Assembly (NCBI GenBank): GCA_028095005.1
Contig: CM051459.1
Span: 200,051,902 to 200,115,901, forward strand
Reading direction: 5' to 3'
Origin: Rhynchospora pubera
Taxonomy: Eukaryota > Streptophyta > Magnoliopsida > Poales > Cyperaceae
DNA: 64,000 nucleotides
The notes under the pieces are model-generated. The model worked only from the letters and a program-made list of their open reading frames with translations, made no database searches and had not been told where the DNA came from. How positions within the stretch are numbered: the stretch's first letter is position 1; the number at the start of each line of letters is the position of its first letter. Both the position numbers and the translations under genes were made by a program. Positions 35,104 through 47,943 of this stretch are shown here, in pieces.

Positions 35104-37318
35104 TTGATAATTTGATTTAATACTCCAAAGGTCAAGTGATGATTTATAAAGACTTTGGCTTCTGAGACTGAAAATTTAAGGTGAATTTAGGCAGTTTTTG
35201 CTGGTTTGGAGGTTGGTGTGCATGGCCTAATTGGCTATTGTTTTCACACAAATGTAAATATTTGGTCTGTAATTTCTTTTACTTTTTGCTCTTGAAGTTG
35301 TCTATATATGGTCTTTTGTGTGCCATGACAATTTAAAAAAAAAATAATAATAATCTTTTGTTCATGCGAGAGGATGGAAGTAGCAACTCTGCATCTATTT
35401 GATTAATTGATTGTGTTATGTTGTATAATTTTTTTTTTCACAACCATGCTACAAAGAAAAATAATGGGGTGACTACTGTGTGAAGACAAATTCAATTCAA
35501 ATTATCCAACAGTAATGTGTAACTACTTGAAATAATAAAAGCGGAGCAGAAAATCCCTAGATATCTACTGCCTGTTATTTCAAAAAAAAAAAGTGTAGCA
35601 GAAAAAAAATGAGATTTATTTTCGTATGATATGATACTATCATACCAGCCGAACTCCATTACCGACGATTAATATGCAACCAATACAAATTTGAAAGAGA
35701 GGCCAATTCCACAATGTGACGCTTCTCAATATATACCATCTTTTATGAAATTTCTAACTGAAGAAAAAAATTGTTGAGATTCAGATAATCAGATATGATT
35801 TACATAATCGGAACGTTACTGTTGAGGTGTGAAATTGAAGTTTAATAGAACGACAATTAAGATTCCCTCGTTTTATAATTAATTTTATAATTAATTAGGA
35901 TTCCCTCGTTTCTGTTTTGCGAGCTCCTGATAATTTTTTAATGTGCACTAAATTATACATTTTTGTTTTCTTGTTTGCCAATTCACAAGCTTGCTTCCGT
36001 GCTGTAATATTTATGAAACCCACCTCAAATAATATCAACCGAGAGCCATACCAGAAATTTATTCTGCTTGGTTTTTTTCTTTATTAAATTGGACATCAGT
36101 ACAGATTGACTTGCAGAAATGTGTGAGACGCTAATTTCTTCTTCTTTTTTAATAGAAAAATCTGTTTGTATCAGCATTATATTTGAAAAGTTGAAAACTT
36201 GAAATGAAGTTGAAGTTGATAGGTGCAAGGAACTAAAAGCAGAAAGGTCAATGCTCTTATATTACTAAATTAATAAATTTCATATAATTTAATTAATAAT
36301 ATTTTTTTAAGAAAAAACAAGGGTCAATCCCCAGCATTTTATAAATTAAATAATAACTTTTGCAGTTTGGAGGGAACCGAAATGAAGGAGAACGATCCTT
36401 TTTTTTTTGTGTGTGTCATTGACCACTCTACAAATGTGCTATGTACCTTCCTTTGTCTAATTGTTAACATATTTTAAGACTTCTTTCAAAACTATGAAAC
36501 GTCAATAAAATTTTAAACTTCGGCTTCTTCACACTGATTAGAATTTTTTTTTCCATGCAAAAATATATTAAAGAATTTAGGGAAAATTAATATTTAATTT
36601 TGGTCTTGATGTCTGGAAACAGCACCTGTATTACTCAACAGTTTGAAATGTCTGCTTTTTTCTCATTTTTTGGTGTTATTAAATACCTAAAATAAATGCA
36701 ATGAAATACTCTACAAATGTGCAGGGTCCATTTATTAATACATTGAAAATCTCAAATCTATTGTTAAAGATCAAATATTGAGATTTGATTGTATTGCAGG
36801 GTCCATACAACTAGTGTGTTCGTATTGCATTTCTCAATCTGTAGTACTTTATCTTACATGCACATAACATGTACAACATACTGAGATATTATTATTGTTT
36901 TGATTGAAAAATAATAACTCGAGAAATACATTAAAAAATATAAACATAAACAGAAAATCTCAACAAGAGAACAAAATCTAAATAAAGCAAGAATTCATTC
37001 AATATTTTTAAATAGTATTCTACTATTCTTATATAAGCAATATATCTTTTGGAAGCAATTCAGATTTCAGAAACAGAAATATCGTTTCAGTTTGGACAGG
37101 AAAAAATATTTCAATTTGTCAATGCAATGGAAGCCTCCAGTTTTTGAAATAGAAAGAAGCTGAGCCGCTTTCGTCCAGGAAACGGAGTCCTCCAGTTGTC
37201 TCTTCCTCTCCAAGACAACCTCCTTTTTCCTTATTTCCCAAATACTTTGCTTGCTTATTTTTTCTACTTCTAAGCTACAACAAACAACCCGAAACAAAGA
37301 TTAAGAGGAAGGAGCTTG
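35104..37318. other. Intergenic DNA between the small gene and PLAA
   Basis: About 2.2 kb of AT-rich sequence without a credible gene or clear transposon ends. The first 250 bases probably contain the 3' UTR of the small gene. The last 100-150 bases before 37319 are the likely PLAA 5' UTR and core promoter; I see no strong TATA box there. Confidence 0.5.
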
Positions 37319-40300
37319 ATGGCAATGGAGATCGATTCGGTCGAGTATCGCCTCAGCTGCGTCCTCCGTGGCCACGAAGATGACGTAAGCCCCATTTTTC
37401 GTCCTAGAATATTTCTGTCTATCGTCTCAATTTTGTTTAGTCGTACTACTGGTCGAACTTTATTTTTAAAGCTGGAATTTATTCTTGCGGGATCTCAACA
37501 AGTTAGGATCATTGTCTGGTTTGGGTGTGTTTTATATGATACAATTCAAACATTAGCGTTATGAGTGTACATTGTTGTGAACTCTTGTTTAGGAAAAGAC
37601 TTACAATTTATGTTTAAGGTACTTGTTCCACAACCAATGGGCTCCAATTTATGTTATAACTTGCAAAGACCTACAACTGCAGTGTATAATTATCTCTAGA
37701 GGTATTGTTCTGAACTGGGAAGTAGAATTTTGTGCATGATCCTAATGTTTGATCCTTTTTAAATTCTCTAATTTTTCACAATGCATGTTCAATTTTAGGT
37801 AAGAGGAATCTGCATCTGCGGTGAATCAGGAATTGCCACATCATCACGGGACCGCACTGTCAGACTGTGGGTAGCTGATTCTGATGCAAAGCACAAGTAC
37901 TCTCTATCGAAGACCCTTGCAGGACATACCAGCTTTGTGGGACCCCTGGCATGGATAGCTCCTTCAGACCAGTTCCCTGAAGGAGCAATTGTCTCTGGTG
38001 GAATGGACACTCAAGTTCTCCTGTGGAATGTACAAACAGGAGAGATTGTCGAGAGGATGAAGGGACACCAGTATCAAGTCACTGGTTTAGCTGTTGATGA
38101 TAATGGTGATATAATCTCTTCATCCATGGACTGGTACAAACTACATTTATTTCTATTTTCCCTTTGACCTGCAATCGTGTAAAGGTCTCTTGGTAGCCTG
38201 GTACAGGCATTGGTCATTACCAAGGGTCAAAGTAACCTGTCAGCCTGTATGGAGTAATACTTACTTTAAATTAAGGTGTCTACTGGTACCAGACATAAGT
38301 GAATAATATGGTAGTTTAGTAATCGACTTGTGCGTCTAATATGGTGTTGTACAAGCATAGAATTTTTCTATATCTGTGAAAACCCCATGAGGTACAAATT
38401 TGGTGAAATTAAGGAACTTGATTGGTTAATCTTGTATTCTTGTTCCTTTAATTTCTTTATGCCACTTTTCATTTTAAACTCCCTTCTTCTCTCTCAATTT
38501 GCATGTAGTACTCTAAGACGATGGAGGAAAGGCCAGGCTGTAGAGTTCTGGGAAGCACACAGTGTAGCTGTACAAACAGTTATAAAGCTATCCTCTGGAG
38601 AGTTTCTCACTGGTATGTACTAGTTATAGTCCGTACGAATCACCATTCATGATATCATCAATTAAAATGAAAAAAAGAAAAAAAAAATAAGTAAAAGATA
38701 AGAAAGAAAGAACTGTTGTAGTAATTGATTTTTTGATCAATTTGCTAGGTTCTAGTGACTCGACTATGAAGCTTTGGAGAGGAAGGACTTGTTTGCATAC
38801 TTTCACGGGACATTCAGGTAGTGGATTGAATTGGGAGATTGATTCAGATTGACCTATATCTTGTTTTAATTATTATTATTTTTTAAATTTTTAGATACTG
38901 TTCGAGGTCTAGCTCTAATGCCTGGAATTGGAGTACTCTCTGCTTCCCATGATTGGTTAGTTATCTACCTTTGTATTAGTCCCTCAATATACAAATAAAT
39001 TTATGCAATATGGTAACTCTAAATTTCAAATATTTTAGCTGACGGTTTTCTTAGAAAAATTTGCAAATGGACCAATATGTAAAGGAATTTAATGGAATTG
39101 CAGTATAGTGAAGATGTTGTTTGTATTGTCCTTTTCTTTGGAAGCTCTGTATATCAAAATTAACAAAGAGGTCTTATCTTGGATCACGAATTTGATCATG
39201 TCAAGATGAAAAAGCCAGTACAGTTTAGTAATCTCTTGCTTTAAACAAGAGTTTTATTTTCAGATAACTGAAACTTATCGAGCAATTTAGTCATTGCTTT
39301 CTGTAAACGTTAACTTTTCGGGCGCTTTTTGGGAATATCCCAAAAGTATCGAGTGCATTTGCAATCTTGCTAAAGGGATTTCATTTTATTATGAATTGCA
39401 GTACAGTAAAATTATGGGCCTTGACTGGTCAGGTCTTGATGGAAATGGTGGGCCATACCTCTCTTGTTTATTCCGTGGCTGCTCATTCATCTGGCCTGGT
39501 TGCTAGTGGCAGTGAAGACCGATTTCTTAAAATTTGGAAAGGTCATTTTTTGAACTCTGTTTTAATTAGGAATTGGCCAGAATGCAGACTTTAAGAGATA
39601 AAAGGCCAAACAAATAAAGGCAGAAAACAAATGAGGTCCAATTGGTAGCTACCTGGTATTAATTTGGTGCTATACCATATTACAATATAATATAAATCAA
39701 GTGATGGTTTGGTATCTAGAGAATAACTGGTCAGGAAAAGAAAAGAATGCTGTTCTTAACTTGTTCAACGGCAGAAGGAAAAACAAATGTCAGTAACATT
39801 ATGTTCAATCTGCATATGTTAGGGAAAAAATGTATATGCATTACAAAGAACGAGATGGAAAAATGTCTGTGATCCTTCATGATTTGGGTTGAGTCTGACA
39901 TGTGTGTCATTTCCAGACAATTCATCATATCTACTATGTTTTTGGGTTTTGAGTGTTATTGCTTTGATCTATATTTTCTGCTTGTTATAAAGTCTAAGCC
40001 TTTTATCCCAAACAAGTTGGGGTAGGCTAGAAATGACACCCCGACCCTGGTCATTTCTTGTATATATGGCTGAGTTTTTTACGCTGGCTCGCCAAGCCTA
40101 TCGCAAGCATGCGGGCTTGAACCCTGGACCTCTTAGAAGAGAGCCAAGTGCTCTTACCACCTGAGCTACTAGACCAGGTGGTAAAAGAAGAAATTTTGAA
40201 TTAGGCTAATGGTAGAATCAAATTAGTTAAGTTTTACAGAAAAAGGTCCTAGTTCTTTTTAGAAAATTTTCAATATAAATTCTAGTTGGCAATGACGCAT

Positions 40301-43300
40301 GCTATAGTTTGGTTGACTACAAAAAGAAATGAATTCAATAGATATGATTTTGAAATTGTAATTTCATTTACTTTTTGAGATGAGAAGTCAAAGAAAAATA
40401 GAGTGTTTGAGGTAGGAAATGAGAGGGGAAGGTATATAGAGGGTTTTACTGGATTGAAAGTTTGCTTCACGTGATGTTCAAACTCTCTATAACCATCTCT
40501 ATGAAATGGAAAGCTGAGTGCAGAAAAGAGGAAAAGATAATTTTTTTTAAGTCAAATTTTATCGCAGTTAAAATTCTATTGTCGCCAAATGCAGCCTCAA
40601 ATGACCTGATTTGACAATGCCTTTTTGTTAGACTTATATGCCTCTTCTTGGCTTCTGATCATGGGATCTGCAAAATTAGACTAGTTTGAGAGTTATGAAT
40701 GAATTTAACTAATTGAGCGTCTCTCTTTTTGGGGGAATCTCAGTTTCTCTTCGCCTCCTCTCTGTTGCTCAAACTTTTAGGACTTGGTGCTACACCAGTA
40801 CAAATACAAATACAAGATGCTGCACCATATATTTCTGTTCTGAAGTCTATGACAAATTGTAGATGGGGTATGTGTGCAAAGCATAGAGCATCCTGGATGT
40901 GTATGGGATGTCAAATTTTTGGAAAATGGAGATGTAGTAACTGCTTGCTCTGATGGTGTGGTTCGTGTCTGGACTCGGCAAAATGATCGGCTAGCAGACC
41001 CACAAGAGACAGAGGCTTACTTGGACCAGCTATCTCAGTACAAACTTAGCAGGTAAATTCACAATTACTATATCTTCAGAGAAATGCTAGTGTCCAATAT
41101 ATAGGACGGATGGGTCCTTCCAATATGATCGTTTTCACGTTTTTTTTTTTTTCAAATGACCGATCCGAACCATTCAATATGTTCTCCATATTGAAAACTT
41201 ACAAGAAACCAATTTTTACATTTTTTTCGAAATTTTTTACTATTTTTTTGGTATTTTTGAAAATTCCTGATATAAACATTATGGATCGTCCAATAACAAC
41301 GATTTTTTAAAATACCAAAAAAATAGTAAAAAAATTTGAAAAAAATGTAAAAATTGGTTTCTTGTAAGTTTTCAATATGGAGAACATATTGAACGGTTCG
41401 GACCAGTTATTTGAAATTTAAAAACATGAAAACGATCGTATTGGACGGAGTCCATCCGTCCAATATATTGGACTATAGCATTTCTCATATCTTCATGCAT
41501 GATATATTAAAATATTAAAGTTGAAAGTTGGGAGGATGACATGTGGAAGACAGTTGTAAACACTACTTTCATCCTCGGACTTATAAAAGTGCAAATTGCC
41601 TTCCACACAGCCAGTTTTTCTTATACATAACCATTTATGTGCAAGAACTGTAATTTGACATTGTAGTTGTGTGCAAATACAATTTTGTTTATCGTTGTAG
41701 GAAAACAGTTGGTGGATTAAAGCTGACAGATCTGCCAGGATTAGAGGCCTTGCAAGTGCCAGGTATGTTGTAGAAAATCAGATTACACATTTAGCTGCTA
41801 CGAAACCTTAATATGGCATCATAGTTTAAGTACTTGATGCTGCTTGCTACTTGACCAGGCACGATTGATGGTCAGACCATGGTTGTCAGAGAAGGGGACA
41901 ATGGCGTAGCATATTCTTGGAACTCTAAACAATCCCAGTGGGATAAGGTGAGATGCTTAACCACACACAGTTGTAACATATATCTGTCATTTACAAGTAT
42001 TCTTCATTTTATCTTCTGACATCTTCTGTAGATAGGTGAGGTGGTTGATGGACCTGATGATGCATCCAATGGACAAGTTTATAATGGCACCCGCTATGAC
42101 TTTGGTTTGTACATATGTTCAATTAGCAACAAAATGATTACAGTTCTCTTCACAGTTATTTAAAAAATATTGGTGTAAAAATTTTTCTGTTCGTTTAATT
42201 TCAAGCATCATCTAATTAACTATTTTATTTTGTATTTGATTTCAGTTTTTGATGTTGATATTGGTGATGGGCTCCCCATTCGGAAATTACCATATAACCG
42301 TTCCGGTATTCTTTCGTATACATTTAATCTTCTAAGATTAGCCCTTGAAAACTCATCAGTTTAAGTACCTAAATTCTCAATGACAAAGTACTGAAATTCA
42401 TAATTTATGTTTGTAGAGAATCCTTATGAAGTAGCTGACAAGTGGCTTGTAAAAGAAAATTTGCCTCTGACATTCCGTGAGCAAGTGGTAGAGTTTATTC
42501 TTCAAAATTCGGGTCAGAAGACCTTTACTCCAGATCCTTCCTTTCGAGATCCATATACTGGGGGTATGCTTTTGGCTGTTTTCTATTTATTATTTGTTTC
42601 CCGCTAATGATTGGTAGCGATGCAGCCACTTTACTTAACAGCATACAATCAGTCAGTTACATTTTGCTATTGGCAAGCCATATCATGTTAATATTTATGT
42701 TGTTGTTTTTACTCTAAGATGATATTGTTAGTTTAGCTTACACAATCTTTTTGTTTCTTAACCAGCTAATGCATATGTACCTGGGGAAAGCTCTTTCTCA
42801 TCAGGTATCTACAAACTAAACTTGTACCATATTTGCCTGGTCTGTGCTGGAATATGTGCAATTATTACTGTATAATTTATGACAGCAATTTATGTTTCTT
42901 TTCTATTGGTTAGGTTTGTTTCTGTCAGTTTTTTATATTTATAGCAGGGCTTTGTTCCTATATATTTGTTGTCATGATAAAATAATCTAGGGTATTAACC
43001 AGCAATTTGGTCTAAAATTTTATTACTGGTAATTTGCCATTTCCAGGCAGTGTTGCTCCAAAACCTACATTCAAGCATATTCCAAAGGTACATGGATTCA
43101 TATAAGTAATTCTTTCACATTTCATTCAACTTGTTTATGTTTTATATGATTTGATATTTTTTTCATTATTTTATGTTGACTTGTTTTTCCCTCTTCATCT
43201 TAATTGTTCAGAAAGGAATGCTTTTGTTTGATACAGCTCAGTTCGATGGCATTTTGAAAAAGATAACCGAGTTCAATGCAACATTAGCTTCAGATCCTGT

Positions 43301-46300
43301 AATATGTTAAAGAAGTTTATTATTTCTGAGGTGCTTCTCTATTCCTATATAATATTAATGTCACTGATCAATAACTGGGTATTCTTTAACTTTGTCTTTG
43401 GCCAGGATCAGAAGGCTCTGTCCTTGTCAGAAAACGATTTGTCTAAATTGGGTGCAGTTGTAAAGGTGTTGAAAGATACATCGCATTATCATTCGAGTAC
43501 GATATCAGATTCTGACACGTCTCTTTTGCTTAGATTATTGAAATCTTGGCCACCTCAGATGATGTTTCCTGGTATGAAATTCTTTTAATTTTTTGTTCTT
43601 TGTGGTTGCATTGTCAATTGCCATATTTTTAACCTAAAGAGCTAGAACCTCTTGGGGAAGTCATGCAATGTCAATGTTGAACCTCTTGTGAATGTAATGC
43701 AATGTTAATATTTTAAACATACTGGCTTCATTTTTCTTTTTTTTCTTTTTTTTGTTATTGTAGATTTTGGCTTTCTTTTTTTTTAATATTTCAAATTTCT
43801 ACCTGGGAGGAATAGTTATTTTGAGAACAGTTCAAATGCCATTATTTTTAAACATTCATAATTCAAAATCTAAGAATCCAGTGTCAAAATAAAACTATTG
43901 GATATGATCTATTTCAATATATCTGCACTTGTAAAAATTATATGAGAGTTTCACTATTGTTTTGATAGTGGTAAAATGCTGTAGTTTTAATATTTTTATT
44001 TTAAAATCTATACATCTTAAAAAGTCTTAAAGTCTAAGCCTTTTATCCCAAACAAGTTGGGGTAGGCTAGAAATGACACCCGACCCTAGTCATTTCTTGT
44101 ATATATGGCTGAGTTTTTACGCTGGCTCGCCAAGCCTATCGCAAGCATGCGGGCTTTAACCTTGGACCTCTTAGAGCCAAGTGCTCTTACCACATGAGCT
44201 ACTAGACCACATGCTTAGCACTCTTGTACACATTAATTTAATATTTATTTGGTTCATGACATACAGTTATAGACACTATGAGAATGACAGTTCTACACCC
44301 AGATGGAGCCACTTCTCTTCTTAAGCATACCGAAGGTCAAAATGGTAAATTTGTAAATAATTCCCTGCATGTACTACAATCTAATTTGGGATGGGATTGA
44401 ATAACATTGTACCATTATTTTGTTCCCTTTCATTTGTAGATTTGCTGAAAGAAATATTTGAGAAGGCAGTTGCAGGACCAACACAACCTGCTAACGTTCT
44501 AACCATAATAAGAGCAGTTGTTAATCTATTCAGGGCTTCATGCTTTCGATTATGGCTACGTTCTAATTTCAGTGAGGTTTGTTTCCAACTTGGTGTCTCC
44601 AGTTAAGGTTTACATTACCAGCACCCAGTATGCAGAATCTGGTACAAATGTTGAGGCCTAATTGAAGTCAATGTTACATCTTCAAGCCTAAGTGTTATTT
44701 TGTTATGAAACAGTGTTAGTTTGAAGGGTTCATATATATGTCCCAAAAAAAAAACAATTAACCATGCAACAAGGCAAGAGAAAGGGGGGAAAAAAGGAGA
44801 ATTTGAGAGTTCAGTCAAATGGAATTGAGTAGTTCGTCATATCGTGCTTCTTCTATGTTAAAATGGAATTGTGTCGAACCAAATTATACTATTACCACCG
44901 AGAGGTACTTTGGAATTTTTATTGTCTGAGACTCTGAGTTTATTCAATAATGATCATTTTTTTTCTTTATTTGTAAATTTTAGATACTAGATGCGCTGTC
45001 TAGTTGTCGACCAGCTTTTAATAAGCATGCACATCTAGCATATGCTACTCTTCTATTAAAGTATGTTTTCCATTTCTAAACACAATCTCTAATTAATTTG
45101 AGATTTTAGCGGCTGATGTATAATTTTCTTGTTTATTGCAGTTATGCTGTGCTAGTAATTGAACTGAAAGACAAAGAAGCACAAGCTCAAGTTCTGTCAG
45201 CTGCTCTAGAAGTATGTCTCTAATATTTTTTTCCCCCATTATATGTATTTATTTCAAAAGCATTAACAGTTCCTGTACATTTCATGTTACTCCTGCTTAA
45301 TGTGAGCAAGGGAGGCTAGGGTATTTGTAGAGAAATTGAAGAATGGTGCTGGACATATTTTTCTATAGTTTGTAGAAACGTCCAGAGAACTTCCAGTTTG
45401 GGTGTTATTAATTACATAATTGTTGGAATATTCTATTTTAATAATACAGATAGCAGAAGATGAGAGCCAAGATGTTGATTCAAGATATAGAGCACTTGTT
45501 GCTGTTGGATCTCTCGTATCCTTTATTAGCATTTTTCTTTTAATAATATTTGGAAGTCCTTTAAAATAATAGAGAAGGAAATCTAGATAAAATGATTAGA
45601 CACATTAAAAAAATAAGATAAAAATTTATTAGATAATTGTTTTTCTTCAGGAATTATAAGTGCCATCGGCAAATATACCATCCCAGCTAGGGGTGAGCAA
45701 AAAGCTTGTAACTCGTGAGTTACTCGAACTCGATTCGTGAAAAGCTCGATTATAACTCGAGCTAAAAGAACTCGAGTTGGCATAACTCGAGTTGAACCAA
45801 CTCGGTTAATAAACGAATCGAGTTTGAGTTAGACTCAACTCGGCTCGTTGACTCGTGAGCTGACTCGTGATGTAATAAATTTTAATTTTTTAGAGATCAT
45901 CACTATGATTTATGAGTATTAATATTGAGTTTCAAGACATATTTTGCTTTAAATCAATGGAAAAGAATAAAATTGATAATAAATTTTATTCTTTTATATT
46001 ATTGTAATACTCATAAATAATTATTTCATCTATTCACTATATTCACGAGTTGAATATCGAGTCATGAGTTGACTCGAGTTACAAAATGACGAGTTCGAGT
46101 TAGCTCGGATAGCTTGGAACTGCCTCCCGAACGAGTCATGAGTTGACTCGAGTTGTAACGAGTTCGAGTTATGCCCAACTCGCTCGAACTCGACTCGTAT
46201 ACAGCCCTAATCCCAACCATCGCTAAATACAAAGTGAATATATACAGTAAAGAAGGTGAACATATAGAGGATCTAAGTGAACACTTACAAACAAATAAGT

Positions 46301-46664
46301 GTTATCATCATTTGTTCAGAAGTTTACATGCATATTCAACTTATTTTCATTGAACTTATTTATTTGTATGTGTTCACTTAGATCGTCTATGTTCACTTTG
46401 TTTCCTGTATATGTTCACTTTATATTTAGCGATGGCAGGGATGACAAAACTGTAGATGGTAGTAATCAATTTCCGTTTTTCATTCCTTCCAGTCTATCTT
46501 TCTTTTTCCTTAACATAGGCGTGATACAGATGTTAGATGGGGCTGTGAAGTCTATTGCAATTGATTTTGATGTGCAAAGTATTGCAAAAGATGCCAAGTT
46601 GTCGAAGGATGCAAAGATTTCAGAAGTGGCTGCAGATATTGAGAACCTAATAAAGACCAAATAA
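37319..46664 (+). CDS. PLAA/Doa1(Ufd3)-type ubiquitin-binding WD40-PFU-PUL protein, 22 exons
   Basis: Complete gene, 763 residues. Coding exons: 37319-37384, 37799-38133, 38509-38612, 38749-38817, 38895-38955, 39402-39541, 40863-41052, 41701-41762, 41859-41947, 42032-42104, 42246-42305, 42417-42563, 42766-42804, 43047-43087, 43212-43298, 43406-43571, 44267-44344, 44440-44576, 44984-45060, 45142-45211, 45450-45515, 46530-46664. All junctions are GT-AG and phases agree. Residues 1 to about 300 form a WD40 propeller (VRGICICGESG, TSSRDRTVRLW, DTQVLLWNVQTGE, GSSDSTMKLWRG, ASHDCTVKLW, GSEDRFLKIWKDG, CSDGVVRVW). A PFU ubiquitin-binding domain follows at about 370-450 (YDFVFDVDIGDGLPI, NPYEVADKWLVKE), then a C-terminal PUL domain (about 495-763) that in this family binds Cdc48/p97. 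The family maintains ubiquitin pools and delivers substrates to Cdc48. A second in-frame ATG lies at 37325. Introns 6, 7, 16 and 21 carry transposons. Confidence 0.95.
39989..40176 (-). mobile_element. tRNA-derived SINE in PLAA intron 6
   Basis: Read on the minus strand, the element starts with TGGTCTAGTAGCTCAGGTGG (A-box-like) and has GGTTCAAGCCC (B box) about 40 nt further on, i.e. an RNA polymerase III promoter. It ends in the CCCCAACTTGTTTGGGATAA motif typical of plant Au-like SINEs. A second copy in the same orientation lies at 44029-44209. It is antisense to the host gene. No clear target-site duplication was found, so the limits are the extent of similarity between the two copies. Confidence 0.85.
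41079..41486. mobile_element. Foldback Mutator-like MITE in PLAA intron 7
   Basis: A 408-bp element that is nearly one long palindrome: the left arm can be followed in reverse complement along almost the whole right arm, including ACTTACAAGAAACCAATTTT and its complement. Ends are GAGAAATGCTA and TAGCATTTCTC, flanked by the 9-bp duplication ATATCTTCA (41070-41078 and 41487-41495). A 9-bp duplication suggests a Mutator-like non-autonomous element. If kept in pre-mRNA it would make a long hairpin. Confidence 0.88.
44029..44209 (-). mobile_element. tRNA-derived SINE in PLAA intron 16
   Basis: Second copy of the SINE at 39989-40176, same orientation and strongly similar over its whole length. It differs by small deletions in the region between the A and B boxes. 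The A box reads TAGCTCATGTGG on the minus strand; the B-box region reads GGTTAAAGCCC, one base off the other copy, so its internal promoter is probably weaker. Confidence 0.83.
45678..46445. mobile_element. Palindromic MITE in PLAA intron 21, split by a hAT-type element
   Basis: Arms at about 46217-46295 and 46360-46440 are inverted copies: CATCGCTAAATACAAAGTGAA on the left and its near complement on the right, then AGGTGAACATATAGA and GATCTAAGTGAACAC. The outermost left end (CATCCCAGC) is separated from the rest by the element at 45688-46209; joining across it restores symmetry with the right end GCGATGGCAGGGATG. No target duplication was identified with confidence. Confidence 0.65.
45688..46209. 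mobile_element. hAT-type non-autonomous element (522 bp) nested in a MITE
   Basis: Ends TAGGGGTGAGCA and TACAGCCCTA are imperfect inverted repeats, flanked by an 8-bp duplication with one mismatch (ATCCCAGC at 45680-45687, ATCCCAAC at 46210-46217). The interior is rich in ACTCGAACTCG / GAGTTGACTCG words. Eight-base duplications and TAGGG-type ends are known for hAT elements. No transposase frame. Confidence 0.8.
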
Positions 46665-47039
46665 CTCTCTTTCTTTCTACGCCCCCACCTCAAAGTTTGG
46701 CAAAAAAGAGAAGAAATATCACAATGGAACTATATTTGCCATGTTGCTGCTTTGTTAAACGACTAGATATCTGTGCGTTTCAGAAGGGTATTATTCTTAT
46801 AATGGGGGGTTTTTGGCTCTGTTTTTAGGCATATACTCGTCTTCCTAGTTTTTTTTGTTGTGGTTTAATCTAGTTCCCTGAATGTTCTTTTATCCAAATT
46901 GGAAATAGCCATATTCTTGAAGTTATAAGAATTCATTATGTTTCCAGCAGTTCGTTTTGCATTCAATTACATCTATAAGTTTAGGTACGGCTGATGGAGG
47001 TGAGAAATATAGTGACAAATGCTGTTGCCGTTCAGTCTG

Positions 47040-47305
47040 CATCATACAAGGAAAGAAGTATTGGAAAGTGTGTAATTTTGGGTGCGTTTGGATAGGTGTG
47101 GGAAGAAGGGAAGAAGGGAAGAAGTATTGGAAAGTGTGTAACTTTGTGAAGAGTTTGAATTGTTTATAATTTTTTTTCTTCCCATCTTCCTTCTTCCTCT
47201 TCTTCTTCTCTCATCCAAACGCACCCTTTGTGAAGAGTTTGGATTGTTTATAATAAATTTACTCTCTTATTCTCTAATTCCTAGGGCTCATCCAAACGGA
47301 GCAAT
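47040..47305. mobile_element. MITE inserted into another member of its own family
   Basis: The inner element, about 47080-47226, has perfect terminal repeats GGGTGCGTTTGGAT and ATCCAAACGCACCC and is flanked by TTT on both sides. It splits an older relative: AAGTATTGGAAAGTGTGTAATTTT lies to its left and TTTGTGAAGAGTTTGGATTG to its right, words that are contiguous in the copy at 33903-34059. The outer element ends near 47300 with ATCCAAACGGAGC; its left terminal repeat appears lost. Confidence 0.72.
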
Positions 47306-47935
47306 AAGGATGGGATGTACTGTATGTGGGTGTTCGTTGTCTAATTTTTTATTATCTTTGCATATCCCATGATATGTTTTTTTTTTATGTTTCTCCCGTC
47401 GGCAAAACGTTTACACCAACGTAGACGTCATCAATAAAATATCAAAGGTACGTGCCCCATTTAGCTGGCTGACAGATCATACCAGGACCCATATATCTCC
47501 AATAATTCGACCTGCCATAGATGGCAGTTGTAGTTATCTCTGCAGTTATCTGTATTACATGCATTACAGGGCAAATGTTGCATTGAAGTATAAAGTGTTT
47601 CAGTGTTGTATCCACTTGTATGAAAATAAGAGGATTTTTTATTCATCACTGTTCTAGTGTTCTACTACCAATACTTATTTTACACCTTCCGGGCACAAAG
47701 TCACATTAAAATTTTCAGGTATTCCATTAGACTGATCAAAATCTTCTCCTTTTCACGTTAATTTGCTTGCCAAGAAATCTTACTATTTTAAATTTGTACT
47801 AAAAAAATATTTAAGTTCATAATATTAGTGATTTCTTCTAACTAATTTATACCTAACGAGGCTACTTCATGTAGAACACTGTTTTGGCAACAGAGAATCT
47901 CTGTCTGTTTGGGGTCTTTATCCATGTGGCACTCC

Positions 47936-47943
47936 CACGTGTC
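47936..47943 (+). promoter_or_regulatory. ABRE/G-box (CACGTGTC) upstream of COR413-PM
   Basis: CACGTGTC contains the ABRE core ACGTGTC and a CACGTG G-box. It lies about 150 bp before the start codon. ABREs bind bZIP factors of the AREB/ABF group and often drive ABA- and cold-induced COR genes, so the match of site and gene is sensible. No DRE/CRT CCGAC core was noticed nearby. The function is inferred. Confidence 0.6.

Noticed and set aside
38200..38320. Possible MITE around GGTAGCCTGGTACAGGC...CTGGTACC in PLAA intron 2
   Set aside because: Only short inverted words were seen, with no terminal repeats or target duplication.
38330..38623. Intron-reading ORFs in the PLAA gene, also at 37316-37564, 39294-39506 and 43304-43588
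   Set aside because: They run from introns into exons in part of their length. The spliced model explains the coding part with consistent phases.
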